Source: Chrysiogenes arsenatis DSM 11915
GTDB lineage: Bacteria; Chrysiogenota; Chrysiogenetes; Chrysiogenales; Chrysiogenaceae
NCBI RefSeq assembly: GCF_000469585.1
Contig: NZ_AWNK01000001.1
Location: forward strand, 248,731 to 312,730
Direction of reading: 5' to 3'
DNA: 64,000 nucleotides
Positions within the stretch are counted from its first letter, which is position 1. The number at the start of each line of letters is the position of its first letter. The notes beneath the pieces were generated by a model. It made no database searches. It was given only the letters and a program-made list of their open reading frames with translations, and had not been told where the DNA came from. Shown here piece after piece: positions 7,970 through 16,400 of this stretch. The translations under genes and the position numbers were made by a program.

Positions 7970-9334
7970 TCAAAGGTGTTTCGGTATGCCGTATCGTTCC
8001 ATTTTGCTATAGAGGGTTCCCCGTGCGATGCCAAGTGCGTCAGCCGCCTGACTGAGGTTCCAGCTTTTTGACTCCAGCACCGAAAGGATAAGTGCCTGTT
8101 CCATAGTGGCGAGCGAAGTATCCTGACGTGAGAGAAGCGGTGTATTTTTCCCTTGAGTGGTGCCCTGAAGGGTTGCGGGGAGGTGTTCAGTGGTGATCGA
8201 GGAGCCTTTGCAAAAGACAACGGCGCGCTCGATGGTGTTGATAAGCTCACGCACATTTCCTGGCCATTCGTGCTGTGTGAGCAGCGCTAAAGCATCAGGC
8301 TCAATGCACGGGATAGCTTTTCCGATTTTCTGATTGAATTTTTCCAGAAAATACTGTGCCAGTAACGGGATATCGGCTTTTCTGGTGCGAAGTGGTGGCG
8401 CAGTAAGGGAGACAACGTTGATGCGATAAAAAAGGTCTTCGCGAAAAAATTTTTCTTTCATAGCCAGAGTTAGATCGCGGTTGGTGGCACAAACAATTCT
8501 GACATCGACGCTGATTGGACTGTTTCCTCCAACACGGTAGAAGCTACCGAGTTCCAGCACTCGTAGCAAGGAAACCTGTGTTTGTTGGGGAATGTCGCCG
8601 ATTTCATCGAGAAAAATAGTTCCTCCTGAAGCACTTTCAAAGTGACCGATATGACGCGATAGTGCTCCGGTAAATGCCCCTTTTTCGTGTCCAAAGAGCG
8701 CGCTGCTTACGAGTGTGTCGGTGAACGCAGCACAATTGACGCAGATGAAAGGGTGATTTTTGCGGTTACTGCGCGCATGGATGGCGGCGGCGATGAGTTC
8801 TTTGCCGGTTCCGCTTTCGCCATGAATCAATACGGTGCTGTCGGTTGCCGCAACGCAGTCGATTTGTTCATACAGTTTAAACATGGCAGGATCGCGTCCG
8901 ACAATATTTTCAAAGCGAAACTCATCGTTCTGTGCAGTGATGGCTTGTTGCAGGAGTTGTTTGTGTTGATAGATTTTATCCAGTTGCTTGCGGATCATGT
9001 CCATATCAAGTGGTTTTAGAATGTAATCGTAAGCGCCAGCTTTTAACGCCTGTACCGCTTCGGAAGCGGAGTCGACGCTGGTGACAATCAAAACAAAAAT
9101 GTCGGGGTATTGTTCGCGGATGGCGCTGAGTAAGGCAAGCCCATTCATGCGAGGCATGCGAATGTCGGTAATAACCACATCCACTTGAGAGTCGGCAATG
9201 CGTTGGAGGGCTTCCTCTCCGTTGGTGGCCGTTTCGGTTTTGTATCGTGAGTCGCTGAGAATCCCGCGCTTAAAGAGTCGGTGATAGGCGGCTTCATCAT
9301 CAACGTAGAGTATATGAAGTGGCGTTATGCTCAT
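7970..9334 (-). CDS. Sigma-54-dependent response regulator, NtrC family
   Basis: The 454-residue protein has the three classic modules. Residues 1-125 are a receiver with the acceptor aspartate in VVITDIRMP and the KP motif in YILKPLD. Residues about 145-380 are an AAA+ ATPase with Walker A GESGTGKE and the sigma-54 contact loop GAFTGA, both intact. The C-terminus is a Fis-type helix-turn-helix (LSQAADALGIARGTLYSKM). It overlaps the sensor kinase gene by ATGA at 9331-9334, so the two form one operon and a cognate pair. Its target is probably the sigma-54-like promoter about 150 bp downstream, driving the decaheme cytochrome and lipoprotein. The signal is unknown. Confidence 0.92.
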   Translation of the reverse strand: MSITPLHILYVDDEAAYHRLFKRGILSDSRYKTETATNGEEALQRIADSQVDVVITDIRMPRMNGLALLSAIREQYPDIFVLIVTSVDSASEAVQALKAGAYDYILKPLDMDMIRKQLDKIYQHKQLLQQAITAQNDEFRFENIVGRDPAMFKLYEQIDCVAATDSTVLIHGESGTGKELIAAAIHARSNRKNHPFICVNCAAFTDTLVSSALFGHEKGAFTGALSRHIGHFESASGGTIFLDEIGDIPQQTQVSLLRVLELGSFYRVGGNSPISVDVRIVCATNRDLTLAMKEKFFREDLFYRINVVSLTAPPLRTRKADIPLLAQYFLEKFNQKIGKAIPCIEPDALALLTQHEWPGNVRELINTIERAVVFCKGSSITTEHLPATLQGTTQGKNTPLLSRQDTSLATMEQALILSVLESKSWNLSQAADALGIARGTLYSKMERYGIPKHL

Positions 9335-11301
9335 AGCAGATTATCCTCATTGTGACGGGCAAAACTGAGCGTAAAGGTTGTCCCTGAGCCTGCTTTGCTT
9401 TTGACCTGAATGGTTCCGTGGTGGCGGGTAATTATTTCTTGTACAATACTTAATCCTAATCCCGTGCCGACTCCGACGGGCTTTGTGGTGTAAAACGGTT
9501 CAAAAATGTGGGTTAATTGTTCAGGGATCATCCCACTGCCGGTGTCTTCGATTTCGATGTAGAGCTTACTGTCATCCGCCCAGGTTCGAATCCAGATAGT
9601 GCCCCACTCCTGAATGGCCTGAGATGCGTTAATCAGCAGGTTCATAAAGACCTGATTGAGCTGTTGGGGATAGCAGTACAGCAAGGGAAGTTCACCGTAC
9701 TCGCGTATGATTTCGGCTTTATAACGAAGCTCATTGGCGACAATGGCCAATGTGCTTTCTAAGCAGTTATGAATATCGGTGTAGCGTGCTGCACCGTCAT
9801 CGGAGCGGGAAAAGCCTTTTAAGTTTACAACGGTTCGGTTGATTTGTGCGGTTCCCTCCAACGACTCTGTGATGAGTTCAGCTGCATCCTGATAGATTTC
9901 GGTGATCTTCATCTGCTCGTGTTGCTGTTGCAGGGAGTGTTGTCGTTCGGCAGGGGCGTAGTGGCGGATGATCTCGCTCTGGGCGGCGCTGTAGTGCGCC
10001 ATCTTCTGAATGTGCTCGCGGAGAATTTCCAAATTTCCGCTGACAAACCCATTTGGGCTATTGATGTCATGGGCTACCCCGGCCGCAAGCTGGCCGATAC
10101 ACGCCATTTTGTCTTGTTGAAGAATAGTAGCCTGTTGGGCTTGGAGATTGCGGTAAGCCGTATCAAGTTCGTTGCGGCTGCGCTCAAGGTCTTGGTTCAG
10201 TAAATCAAGTGCTTGTGTCCGCTCTTGCACTTTTGTTTCCAGTGTTTCATTGAGAATCCGTATGCCTGACTCGGCTCGCTGCCTTTCTTCGACTTCTTGT
10301 TGGAGTTGTTGGTTCATATCTTTTTGTTTGGAAAATTCATGCTGAAGTCGAATTTCTGCTTTTACAAGTTGCTCATCTATACGTCCGAGTACGCGGTAGG
10401 CAAAGACAAAAAGAGCCGATGAGAGGAGGAGGCTGAAACCAATCACAAAAAAAAGCGAGTTGCGAAAGGCCGTATCTTCTTCAGTAGTGTTCTTTAGTAG
10501 GATAAACTCTCCAACTTCTTTTCCCGTCACATCCCAGAGCGGAAAGGAGCGCGCTCGGTAATGAAAGGTAGCATTATTGAACGTGAAACCGTGCTGCTGA
10601 TGAAGTGATGGTGCATTTAAAAGCATTTTTAGCGTGGGACTATCGAGTGAGAGTGTTTTATCGATAACCACTTTCTGTTCGTGCAAATTCCATTTTGCAC
10701 TACGCCCTAAAAGCTCCATCCCCTGCTCCCACTTATCCTGCTGTAGGAACTGCTTGTAAAGCACAAGGACGAAGTCTACTTGCGTAATAGCACCAAGCTC
10801 ATGGAGGATAGGATCAATTTCCTGACCAAGCTCAATATATCCGATAATCTTACCATCTACTTGCCAGGGGGCAACCACGCGCAAGGTAAACGTTCCAGAA
10901 TCGCCAAGCTCCATGCCAGAAATAATGGTATTGGTAACTCTGGCATGTTCACGGGTATAACGCGGGGTGGATTCTCGTGTGTTTTCCGGTTGGTAGACGC
11001 GAAGGAATAACTCGCCATCGACATCGTAGTAGTAAAAATGCGTTACCTGCTGGTGCCGGTTCAGGCGCTCAAGAACCAAGGAGCTATGTTCAAATAGCTT
11101 CTCTCTGTCGAGAGTCGCCATCGAATCCTGAAATCGTTTTTGTTCACGGATAAATTCAATGCTTGAGATAAGAAATTCTGTCCTGCTGGTAATAAGACTT
11201 TCTAGAACATGTTGAGTTCTTTGCTGGCGATGTTCCATCCCGCTGACATGTTCTCGCGACTGTATGCGGTAGTTCGTGACGATAAAAGCTCCAATAAGCA
11301 C
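9331..11301 (-). CDS. Membrane sensor histidine kinase (N-terminus frameshifted)
   Basis: As it reads, the frame opens at a GTG at 11301 (VLIGAFIVTN...) and gives 656 residues: the rest of a first membrane helix, a periplasmic sensor region of about 260 residues, a second helix (LFFVIGFSLLLSSALFVFAY), a coiled coil, an H-box (GQLAAGVAHDINSPNG), and an ATPase domain with N-box QVFMNLLINASQAI and GTGLGLSIV. The GTG has no ribosome site. The expected N-terminus lies in another frame starting at 11347, so one extra base near 11305 seems to break the gene. It partners the NtrC-type regulator downstream (ATGA overlap). The periplasmic domain may sense redox state or an electron acceptor; that is inference. 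Confidence 0.85.
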   Translation of the reverse strand: MLIGAFIVTNYRIQSREHVSGMEHRQQRTQHVLESLITSRTEFLISSIEFIREQKRFQDSMATLDREKLFEHSSLVLERLNRHQQVTHFYYYDVDGELFLRVYQPENTRESTPRYTREHARVTNTIISGMELGDSGTFTLRVVAPWQVDGKIIGYIELGQEIDPILHELGAITQVDFVLVLYKQFLQQDKWEQGMELLGRSAKWNLHEQKVVIDKTLSLDSPTLKMLLNAPSLHQQHGFTFNNATFHYRARSFPLWDVTGKEVGEFILLKNTTEEDTAFRNSLFFVIGFSLLLSSALFVFAYRVLGRIDEQLVKAEIRLQHEFSKQKDMNQQLQQEVEERQRAESGIRILNETLETKVQERTQALDLLNQDLERSRNELDTAYRNLQAQQATILQQDKMACIGQLAAGVAHDINSPNGFVSGNLEILREHIQKMAHYSAAQSEIIRHYAPAERQHSLQQQHEQMKITEIYQDAAELITESLEGTAQINRTVVNLKGFSRSDDGAARYTDIHNCLESTLAIVANELRYKAEIIREYGELPLLYCYPQQLNQVFMNLLINASQAIQEWGTIWIRTWADDSKLYIEIEDTGSGMIPEQLTHIFEPFYTTKPVGVGTGLGLSIVQEIITRHHGTIQVKSKAGSGTTFTLSFARHNEDNLL

Positions 11302-11347
11302 AATACAGTGGAATCAATACTTGCCGTCTTACTCGTGCCCTTTTCAT
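11302..11347 (-). other. Frameshifted N-terminal codons of the sensor kinase
   Basis: An ATG at 11347 with a good upstream GGAG reads MKRARVRRQVLIPL in 14 codons, then leaves the kinase frame. Removing the single T (minus strand) at 11305 fuses it to IVLIGAFIVTNYRIQ, giving a positively charged start and a complete first membrane helix as expected for a sensor kinase. Either a sequencing or assembly error or a real inactivating or phase-variable insertion. Confidence 0.7.
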
Positions 11348-11555
11348 ATATGCTCCAACTGGTGTCATGCGCCTGTTTTTTCAAGAAGCGTTTCTCCAAG
11401 CCAAAGGAGATCAACAGTGAAAAAAGTTACCCCGAGTGATAACGAATTGCAAGCAAGTCTTTGTGATGAAAAAAACAAGATTATAGCCTCCTGTGGGCAA
11501 TATAGATGCCACCCCTTCAAATAGTGGAAAAGTTGAGAATAATGAAACGATCCTC

Positions 11556-11584
11556 TTGACAAGAATCTCTCGCAAAGCGTAAAA
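11556..11584 (+). promoter_or_regulatory. Promoter of the tetR-efflux operon
   Basis: TTGACA at 11556-11561 matches the -35 consensus perfectly. A 17-bp spacer leads to GTAAAA (11579-11584), a weak -10. The operator-like dyad follows directly at the expected start site. Confidence 0.5.
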
Positions 11585-11588
11585 AACC

Positions 11589-11610
11589 TGAACGAACATT
11601 CACTCATTCA
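11589..11610 (+). promoter_or_regulatory. Probable TetR operator
   Basis: TGAACGA and TCATTCA flank 8 bases to form a 22-bp imperfect dyad (one mismatch in the arms) resembling AcrR-type operators. It lies between the -10 region and the ribosome site of the tetR-like gene, so binding by that protein would block its own transcription and that of the pump. Confidence 0.6.
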
Positions 11611-11633
11611 TGATTACCAAGGAGGTTTTTCCC

Positions 11634-12203
11634 ATGGCACGCCGTAAACCAAATAAAAGAGAGATCTTACTTCGATCTGCCCTTGAGCTTTTTTCTGAAA
11701 ATGGATTTCATGGCACACCCATCTCGCAAATTGCCGGTAAAGCCGGCGTTGGAGTAGGGACGATTTACCGCTATTTTGCTGGCAAAGACGAACTAATCCA
11801 AGAGCTTTTCCAGGAGCTTTTCGTCAAGATAAGTACACAAATCAACCAAGGGATCGACGATGCGCTGCCGATACGCGAACGGTTCATTGCACTTTTCGGG
11901 CGCTTACTCAGTCATTTCATCAACGAACCACGCCAGTTCCGCTTTATGGAGCAATATTACTACTCGCCGTACGCCCAGCATAAGCCAGAGGAAGTGGGTG
12001 ATCATGAACGGATTCGCCTGCTACTCCAAACCGCACGCAACAGCGGAATTTTCAAAGATCTACCGCTTCCGGTTATGGAGTCTATCGCCTTTGGACCAAT
12101 TGTAGCATTGGCAAAAGAACACTTGAGCGGTCGCTTTCAAGTCAATGACCATATTGCCAACGAAACCGTCCTCGCTTGCTGGGATGCACTTGTCAAGCGC
12201 TGA
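11634..12203 (+). CDS. TetR/AcrR family transcriptional repressor
   Basis: The 189-residue protein starts at 11634 (MARRKPNKRE) behind AAGGAGG; the ATG at 11610 would place the ribosome site inside the gene. Residues about 7-55 form the TetR helix-turn-helix (ILLRSALELFSENGFHGTPIS...AGVGVGTIYRYFAGKDEL). The remainder is the variable ligand-binding domain. It is the first gene of the efflux operon, 38 bp before the adaptor gene, with an operator-like dyad just upstream, so it most likely represses itself and the pump until a toxic ligand binds. The ligand cannot be read from the sequence. Confidence 0.9.
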   Translation: MARRKPNKREILLRSALELFSENGFHGTPISQIAGKAGVGVGTIYRYFAGKDELIQELFQELFVKISTQINQGIDDALPIRERFIALFGRLLSHFINEPRQFRFMEQYYYSPYAQHKPEEVGDHERIRLLLQTARNSGIFKDLPLPVMESIAFGPIVALAKEHLSGRFQVNDHIANETVLACWDALVKR

Positions 12204-12241
12204 GGCATGTACATTAGATACCAAGAACTGAGGTAAGAATT

Positions 12242-13318
12242 ATGACGTTTTCTCCCCGTAAAGCCTTGCTTTCAAAAATCCCTGCGACAACATTGCTGGC
12301 GATTTCACTTTTTTCTTTTGCCCCTTCAGCCATCAGCGCGGAGCCACCTAAGCCCCAAGGAATGCCCGTTGAGGCCATTACCGCAAGCACCGAACTTCTT
12401 GAACGCCACATCAGCGCAATTGGCACCATCCGCTCCAATGAGTCGGTTGTCATTGTCGCCGAAATCCCGGGACGGGTGACCGAACTCCCTTTTCGCGAAG
12501 GTGAAGCAATAAAAGCAGGTCAACTGCTGGTTCGTTTAGATCAGTCTGTGCTCAGTGCCGAACGGGATCGCGCATCCGCCACCCTCAAACTGGCGGAAGC
12601 CAACCTGCGCCGCTCCGAAGCACTCTTAAAAGACCGAGCGACTTCTGCTCGCGAAAAAGACGAAGCGTTTTCGCAGTGGCAACTGGGCGAAGCCAATCTG
12701 CGGCTTGCCGAAGCACAACTGGCGAAAACACAAATCCACGCCCCGTTCAGTGGCGTGCTTGGATTGCGCCAAGTCAGCGTAGGCAGATACCTTCAGCCCG
12801 GACAAGCCGTTGTATCGCTGGATGATATCAGCAAAGTTAAAGTGGATTTCCGTGTCCCTGAAGTGCTCGCCGATAAAATTGGTGTAGGGCAAACGATTAA
12901 CGTTACCGTTGACGCCCTTTCTGGACGCTCATTCAGCGGCAAAGTGTACGCCATTGATCCGCAGGTAGAAACTGCTGGGCGCAGCATTGCGCTTCGTGCT
13001 CAAATTGACAATAACGATGGCCTGTTGCGCCCCGGAATGTTTGCCCGCGTGTCGCTGCTCCTGACGTCCAATGCCAACGCCATCATGATTCCCGAAGAAG
13101 CGCTGGTTCCTGAAGGAAACACCCACTTAGTGTTCCGCGTTGTTGACGGCAAGGTCGCCGTCACTCCCGTCAAAATCGGACAACGTCGTCAAGGTGGCGT
13201 TGAAATACTGGAAGGGATTCAAGCGGGCGATGTTATTATGACTGCTGGCCACTTGAAAGTGCGACCAGGAGCCGACGTAATGGTGCTTCCTGCTGCTGCG
13301 CCAAAAGACGGGGGATAA
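12242..13318 (+). CDS. RND efflux periplasmic adaptor (membrane fusion protein)
   Basis: The 358-residue protein has a Sec signal peptide (cut near ISA-EPP, residue 33). It follows the HlyD/AcrA plan: a barrel-sandwich (lipoyl-like) half AEIPGRVTELPFREGEAIKAG, an alpha-hairpin coiled coil rich in Ala, Glu and Arg (about 100-165), the returning lipoyl half (IHAPFSGVLGLRQVSVGRYL), a beta-barrel and a membrane-proximal domain. It would link the inner-membrane RND pump to the outer-membrane channel encoded just downstream. No lipobox, so it is probably periplasmic and not lipid-anchored. Confidence 0.92.
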   Translation: MTFSPRKALLSKIPATTLLAISLFSFAPSAISAEPPKPQGMPVEAITASTELLERHISAIGTIRSNESVVIVAEIPGRVTELPFREGEAIKAGQLLVRLDQSVLSAERDRASATLKLAEANLRRSEALLKDRATSAREKDEAFSQWQLGEANLRLAEAQLAKTQIHAPFSGVLGLRQVSVGRYLQPGQAVVSLDDISKVKVDFRVPEVLADKIGVGQTINVTVDALSGRSFSGKVYAIDPQVETAGRSIALRAQIDNNDGLLRPGMFARVSLLLTSNANAIMIPEEALVPEGNTHLVFRVVDGKVAVTPVKIGQRRQGGVEILEGIQAGDVIMTAGHLKVRPGADVMVLPAAAPKDGG

Positions 13319-13321
13319 CTC

Positions 13322-16300
13322 GTGGTACTTTCTGACATATCTATCCAGCGCCCAGTACTTGCAACAGTCATGAGCTTAGTGCTGATTCTCGTCGGGATTA
13401 TCAGTTACGACCGCCTTTCTGTGCGCGAGTATCCAAAAATTGACGAACCGACCGTCAATGTCGACACCACCTATCAGGGTGCCTCAGCAGAAATTATCGA
13501 AACACAGATCACCAAAACACTTGAAGAGAGCTTGGCAGGCATTGAAGGAATTGACATCATGACCTCCATGTCACGCCCAGAGCGGAGTCAGATTACCGTT
13601 AAGTTTAAACTGACGCGCGACCCAGACGAAGCGGCCAACGACGTGCGTGACCGCGTTTCCCGCGTCCGCGCCATGCTCCCCGACGAAATTAAGGAGCCGG
13701 TAATCAGTAAAGTGGAAGCCGATGCGCAACCAACCATATATCTGGCGTTCTCTTCGGCCAACCATACCCCGCTGGAAATCACCGACTATGCGGATCGCTA
13801 TGTCAAAGACCGCTTGCAAAACATCAATGGTGTTTCCAACGTCATGATCTTTGGCGACCGACGCTACTCCATGCGCCTGTGGCTTGATCGCGACCGTTTG
13901 GCCGCTTACCAGCTGACAGTACAGGATGTCGAACAAGCGCTGCGGCTGCAAAACGTAGAGATTCCTTCGGGACGGATTGAATCCACCATGCGCGAATTTA
14001 CCGTGCTTTCTGAAACCGATTTAAAAACGCCGGAAGAGTTTGAGGCGATTATTCTACGCAGTGCGGATGGATACCCTGTGCGCTTTGGTGATGTCGGACG
14101 GGCGGAACTTGGTGCGGCCAGCGAGCGCACAGTCGTCCGTTTTAAAGGCAATGCGGCGGTTGCACTCGGCGTGGTGCGTCAGGCAACGGCCAACCCGCTT
14201 GATATTTCGGATGAAGTGCGCGCCATGATTCCTGTTATCGAAGCCTCGCTACCAGAGGGGATGAAGGTCAACATTGCGTATGACAGTTCGATCTTTATTG
14301 ATCGCTCTATCAAAAATGTTTTTACAACGATCATCGAAGCTGTTGTCTTGGTTATATTGGTTATTTTCTTCTTCCTGCGCAGCTTCCGCGCGACCTTAAT
14401 TCCGCTGGTCACGATTCCCGTTTCGCTGATTGGCTCATTGGGAATTATGTACGCGTTCGGGTTCAGTATTAACACGCTAACCCTGCTGGCGATGGTGCTC
14501 GCGATTGGTCTTGTCGTTGACGATGCCATCGTTATGCTGGAAAACATACATCGCCATATCGAATCTGGTATGAAGCCAATCCAGGCGGCTTTTAAAGGAA
14601 GTCGGGAAATTGCTTTTGCGATCCTCGCTATGACGCTCACACTTGCCGCAGTGTATGCTCCAATCGGGTTTATGGAAGGGCGTACGGGGCGGCTCTTTGG
14701 AGAGTTTGCGTTGACACTCGCAGGTGCGGTAATCATTTCGGGGTTTGTCGCGTTGACACTTTCACCGATGATGTGTTCGCGCCTTTTGCGTCACGAAAAG
14801 AAGCACTCAACATTTTACAACGTCATCGAAGGTTTTATGGTTGGCATGACCAATGGTTATCGCCGTATTTTGAATATCACGTTACGCGCGAATGTCGTTG
14901 TTATGCTGGCGGCCTTAGCGGTTGGAGCTTCGTCTTGGTGGTTCTTTAGCGTGCTCAAGTCGGAACTTGCGCCGCTGGAAGATCGCGGAACAATTGTCAG
15001 CGTAGGGATTGCACCAGAAGGGGCAACGGTTGGCTTTACTGACAAATACGCTCGACAGATGGAACAGGTGTTCGCTTCAGTTCCCGAAATTGAACGCTAC
15101 TTTGTGGTGACGGGCTTTCCGGTTGTTTCGCAGATCATTTCGTTTTCTGGTTTAACTGACTGGGATGTGCGGGAACGCAAACAGCAGGCGATTGTACAGG
15201 AGATCCAACCGCGCCTATTCGGTGGCATTCCCGGCATTATGTCGTTTGCCATCAATCCACCATCGCTCGGGCAAAATGCCCGTTCGCAGCCGATCCAGTT
15301 TGTTATTCAAACGTCGGCGTCGTATGAGGAATTGCAAAAAATGGTTGATTCTGTGATGGTCGAAGCCCGTCAGTGGCCGGGCTTCATTAACCTTGATACG
15401 GATCTAAAGCTGAATAAACCACAGATTTCGGTGCAAGTGGATCGCGAAAAAGCACTCGAAAGTGGCGTTGAAGTTGCTACCATCGGACGGACGCTCGAAT
15501 CCATGATGGGTGGACGGCAAGTGACCCGCTTTAAGCGCGACGGCAAGCAATACGACGTTATTGTGCAAATGGAAGAGTCTGACCGCGTCACGCCTGATGA
15601 CCTGAACAGTGTCTTTGTCCGCACAAATTCCGGCAATATGCTCCAACTAGCCAACCTTGTCACCATACAGGAGACAGTGGCACCTAGAGAACTCAACCAC
15701 TTTAACCAATTGCGAGCTGCCAAAATCACAGCCAACCTCGCGCCGGGCTTTGTTCTTTCTGATGCCTTAAACCAGCTCGAAGGGATTGCCGGACGGGTGC
15801 TGCCGGGCAATGCCATTGTCGACTACGACGGTCCTTCGCGCGAATTTAAAGAGAGTAGTGCCAGCCTCTACATTACGTTCCTTTTGGCGCTCGGATTCAT
15901 CTATCTGGTTTTGGCGGCACAGTTTGAAAGCTTTATTGACCCGTTTATCATCATGCTTTCCGTTCCGCTCAGTATCGTTGGCGCGCTGCTGGCACTCTGG
16001 TTGACGGGCAATACACTCAATGTGTACAGCCAGATCGGCTTAGTAACGCTGATCGGCCTGATCACGAAGCACGGAATTTTGATCGTCGAATTTTCGAATC
16101 AACTGCGGCAAGATGGCAAAGAGAAGCTCGAAGCAGTGATCGAAGCAGCATCGCTGCGCTTACGTCCTATTTTAATGACCACGGGTGCGATGGTGCTCGG
16201 CACCGTGCCACTGGCGTTTGCCGCGGGTGCGGGCGCGGAAAGCCGCCAGGCGATTGGCTGGGTTATCGTTGGCGGGATGAGCTTTGGGACGATTCTTACC

Positions 16301-16399
16301 CTCTTCGTGGTACCAACCGCGTACATGCTCCTCTCGCGAAAAAGACGTATTGTGGCGTATGAAGGCAACCAAGTCGAACTTGGCCGTGGGGTGAATTAA
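13322..16399 (+). CDS. RND efflux inner-membrane transporter, HAE1 family
   Basis: The 1025-residue protein begins with GTG 3 bp after the adaptor stop, with the usual opening (DISIQRPVLATVMSLVLILVG...YPKIDEPTV). It has the typical 12-helix RND layout with two large periplasmic loops. The proton-relay aspartate pair is visible in helix 4 (GLVVDDAIVMLENI, near residue 400) and the lysine in helix 10 (LIGLITKHGILIVEFSNQL, near 916), so proton-driven transport should be intact. It resembles the MexF/AcrB/MdtB class; substrates are probably hydrophobic drugs, solvents or bile-like compounds, which cannot be narrowed here. Confidence 0.95.
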   Translation: MVLSDISIQRPVLATVMSLVLILVGIISYDRLSVREYPKIDEPTVNVDTTYQGASAEIIETQITKTLEESLAGIEGIDIMTSMSRPERSQITVKFKLTRDPDEAANDVRDRVSRVRAMLPDEIKEPVISKVEADAQPTIYLAFSSANHTPLEITDYADRYVKDRLQNINGVSNVMIFGDRRYSMRLWLDRDRLAAYQLTVQDVEQALRLQNVEIPSGRIESTMREFTVLSETDLKTPEEFEAIILRSADGYPVRFGDVGRAELGAASERTVVRFKGNAAVALGVVRQATANPLDISDEVRAMIPVIEASLPEGMKVNIAYDSSIFIDRSIKNVFTTIIEAVVLVILVIFFFLRSFRATLIPLVTIPVSLIGSLGIMYAFGFSINTLTLLAMVLAIGLVVDDAIVMLENIHRHIESGMKPIQAAFKGSREIAFAILAMTLTLAAVYAPIGFMEGRTGRLFGEFALTLAGAVIISGFVALTLSPMMCSRLLRHEKKHSTFYNVIEGFMVGMTNGYRRILNITLRANVVVMLAALAVGASSWWFFSVLKSELAPLEDRGTIVSVGIAPEGATVGFTDKYARQMEQVFASVPEIERYFVVTGFPVVSQIISFSGLTDWDVRERKQQAIVQEIQPRLFGGIPGIMSFAINPPSLGQNARSQPIQFVIQTSASYEELQKMVDSVMVEARQWPGFINLDTDLKLNKPQISVQVDREKALESGVEVATIGRTLESMMGGRQVTRFKRDGKQYDVIVQMEESDRVTPDDLNSVFVRTNSGNMLQLANLVTIQETVAPRELNHFNQLRAAKITANLAPGFVLSDALNQLEGIAGRVLPGNAIVDYDGPSREFKESSASLYITFLLALGFIYLVLAAQFESFIDPFIIMLSVPLSIVGALLALWLTGNTLNVYSQIGLVTLIGLITKHGILIVEFSNQLRQDGKEKLEAVIEAASLRLRPILMTTGAMVLGTVPLAFAAGAGAESRQAIGWVIVGGMSFGTILTLFVVPTAYMLLSRKRRIVAYEGNQVELGRGVN

Positions 16400-16400
16400 G

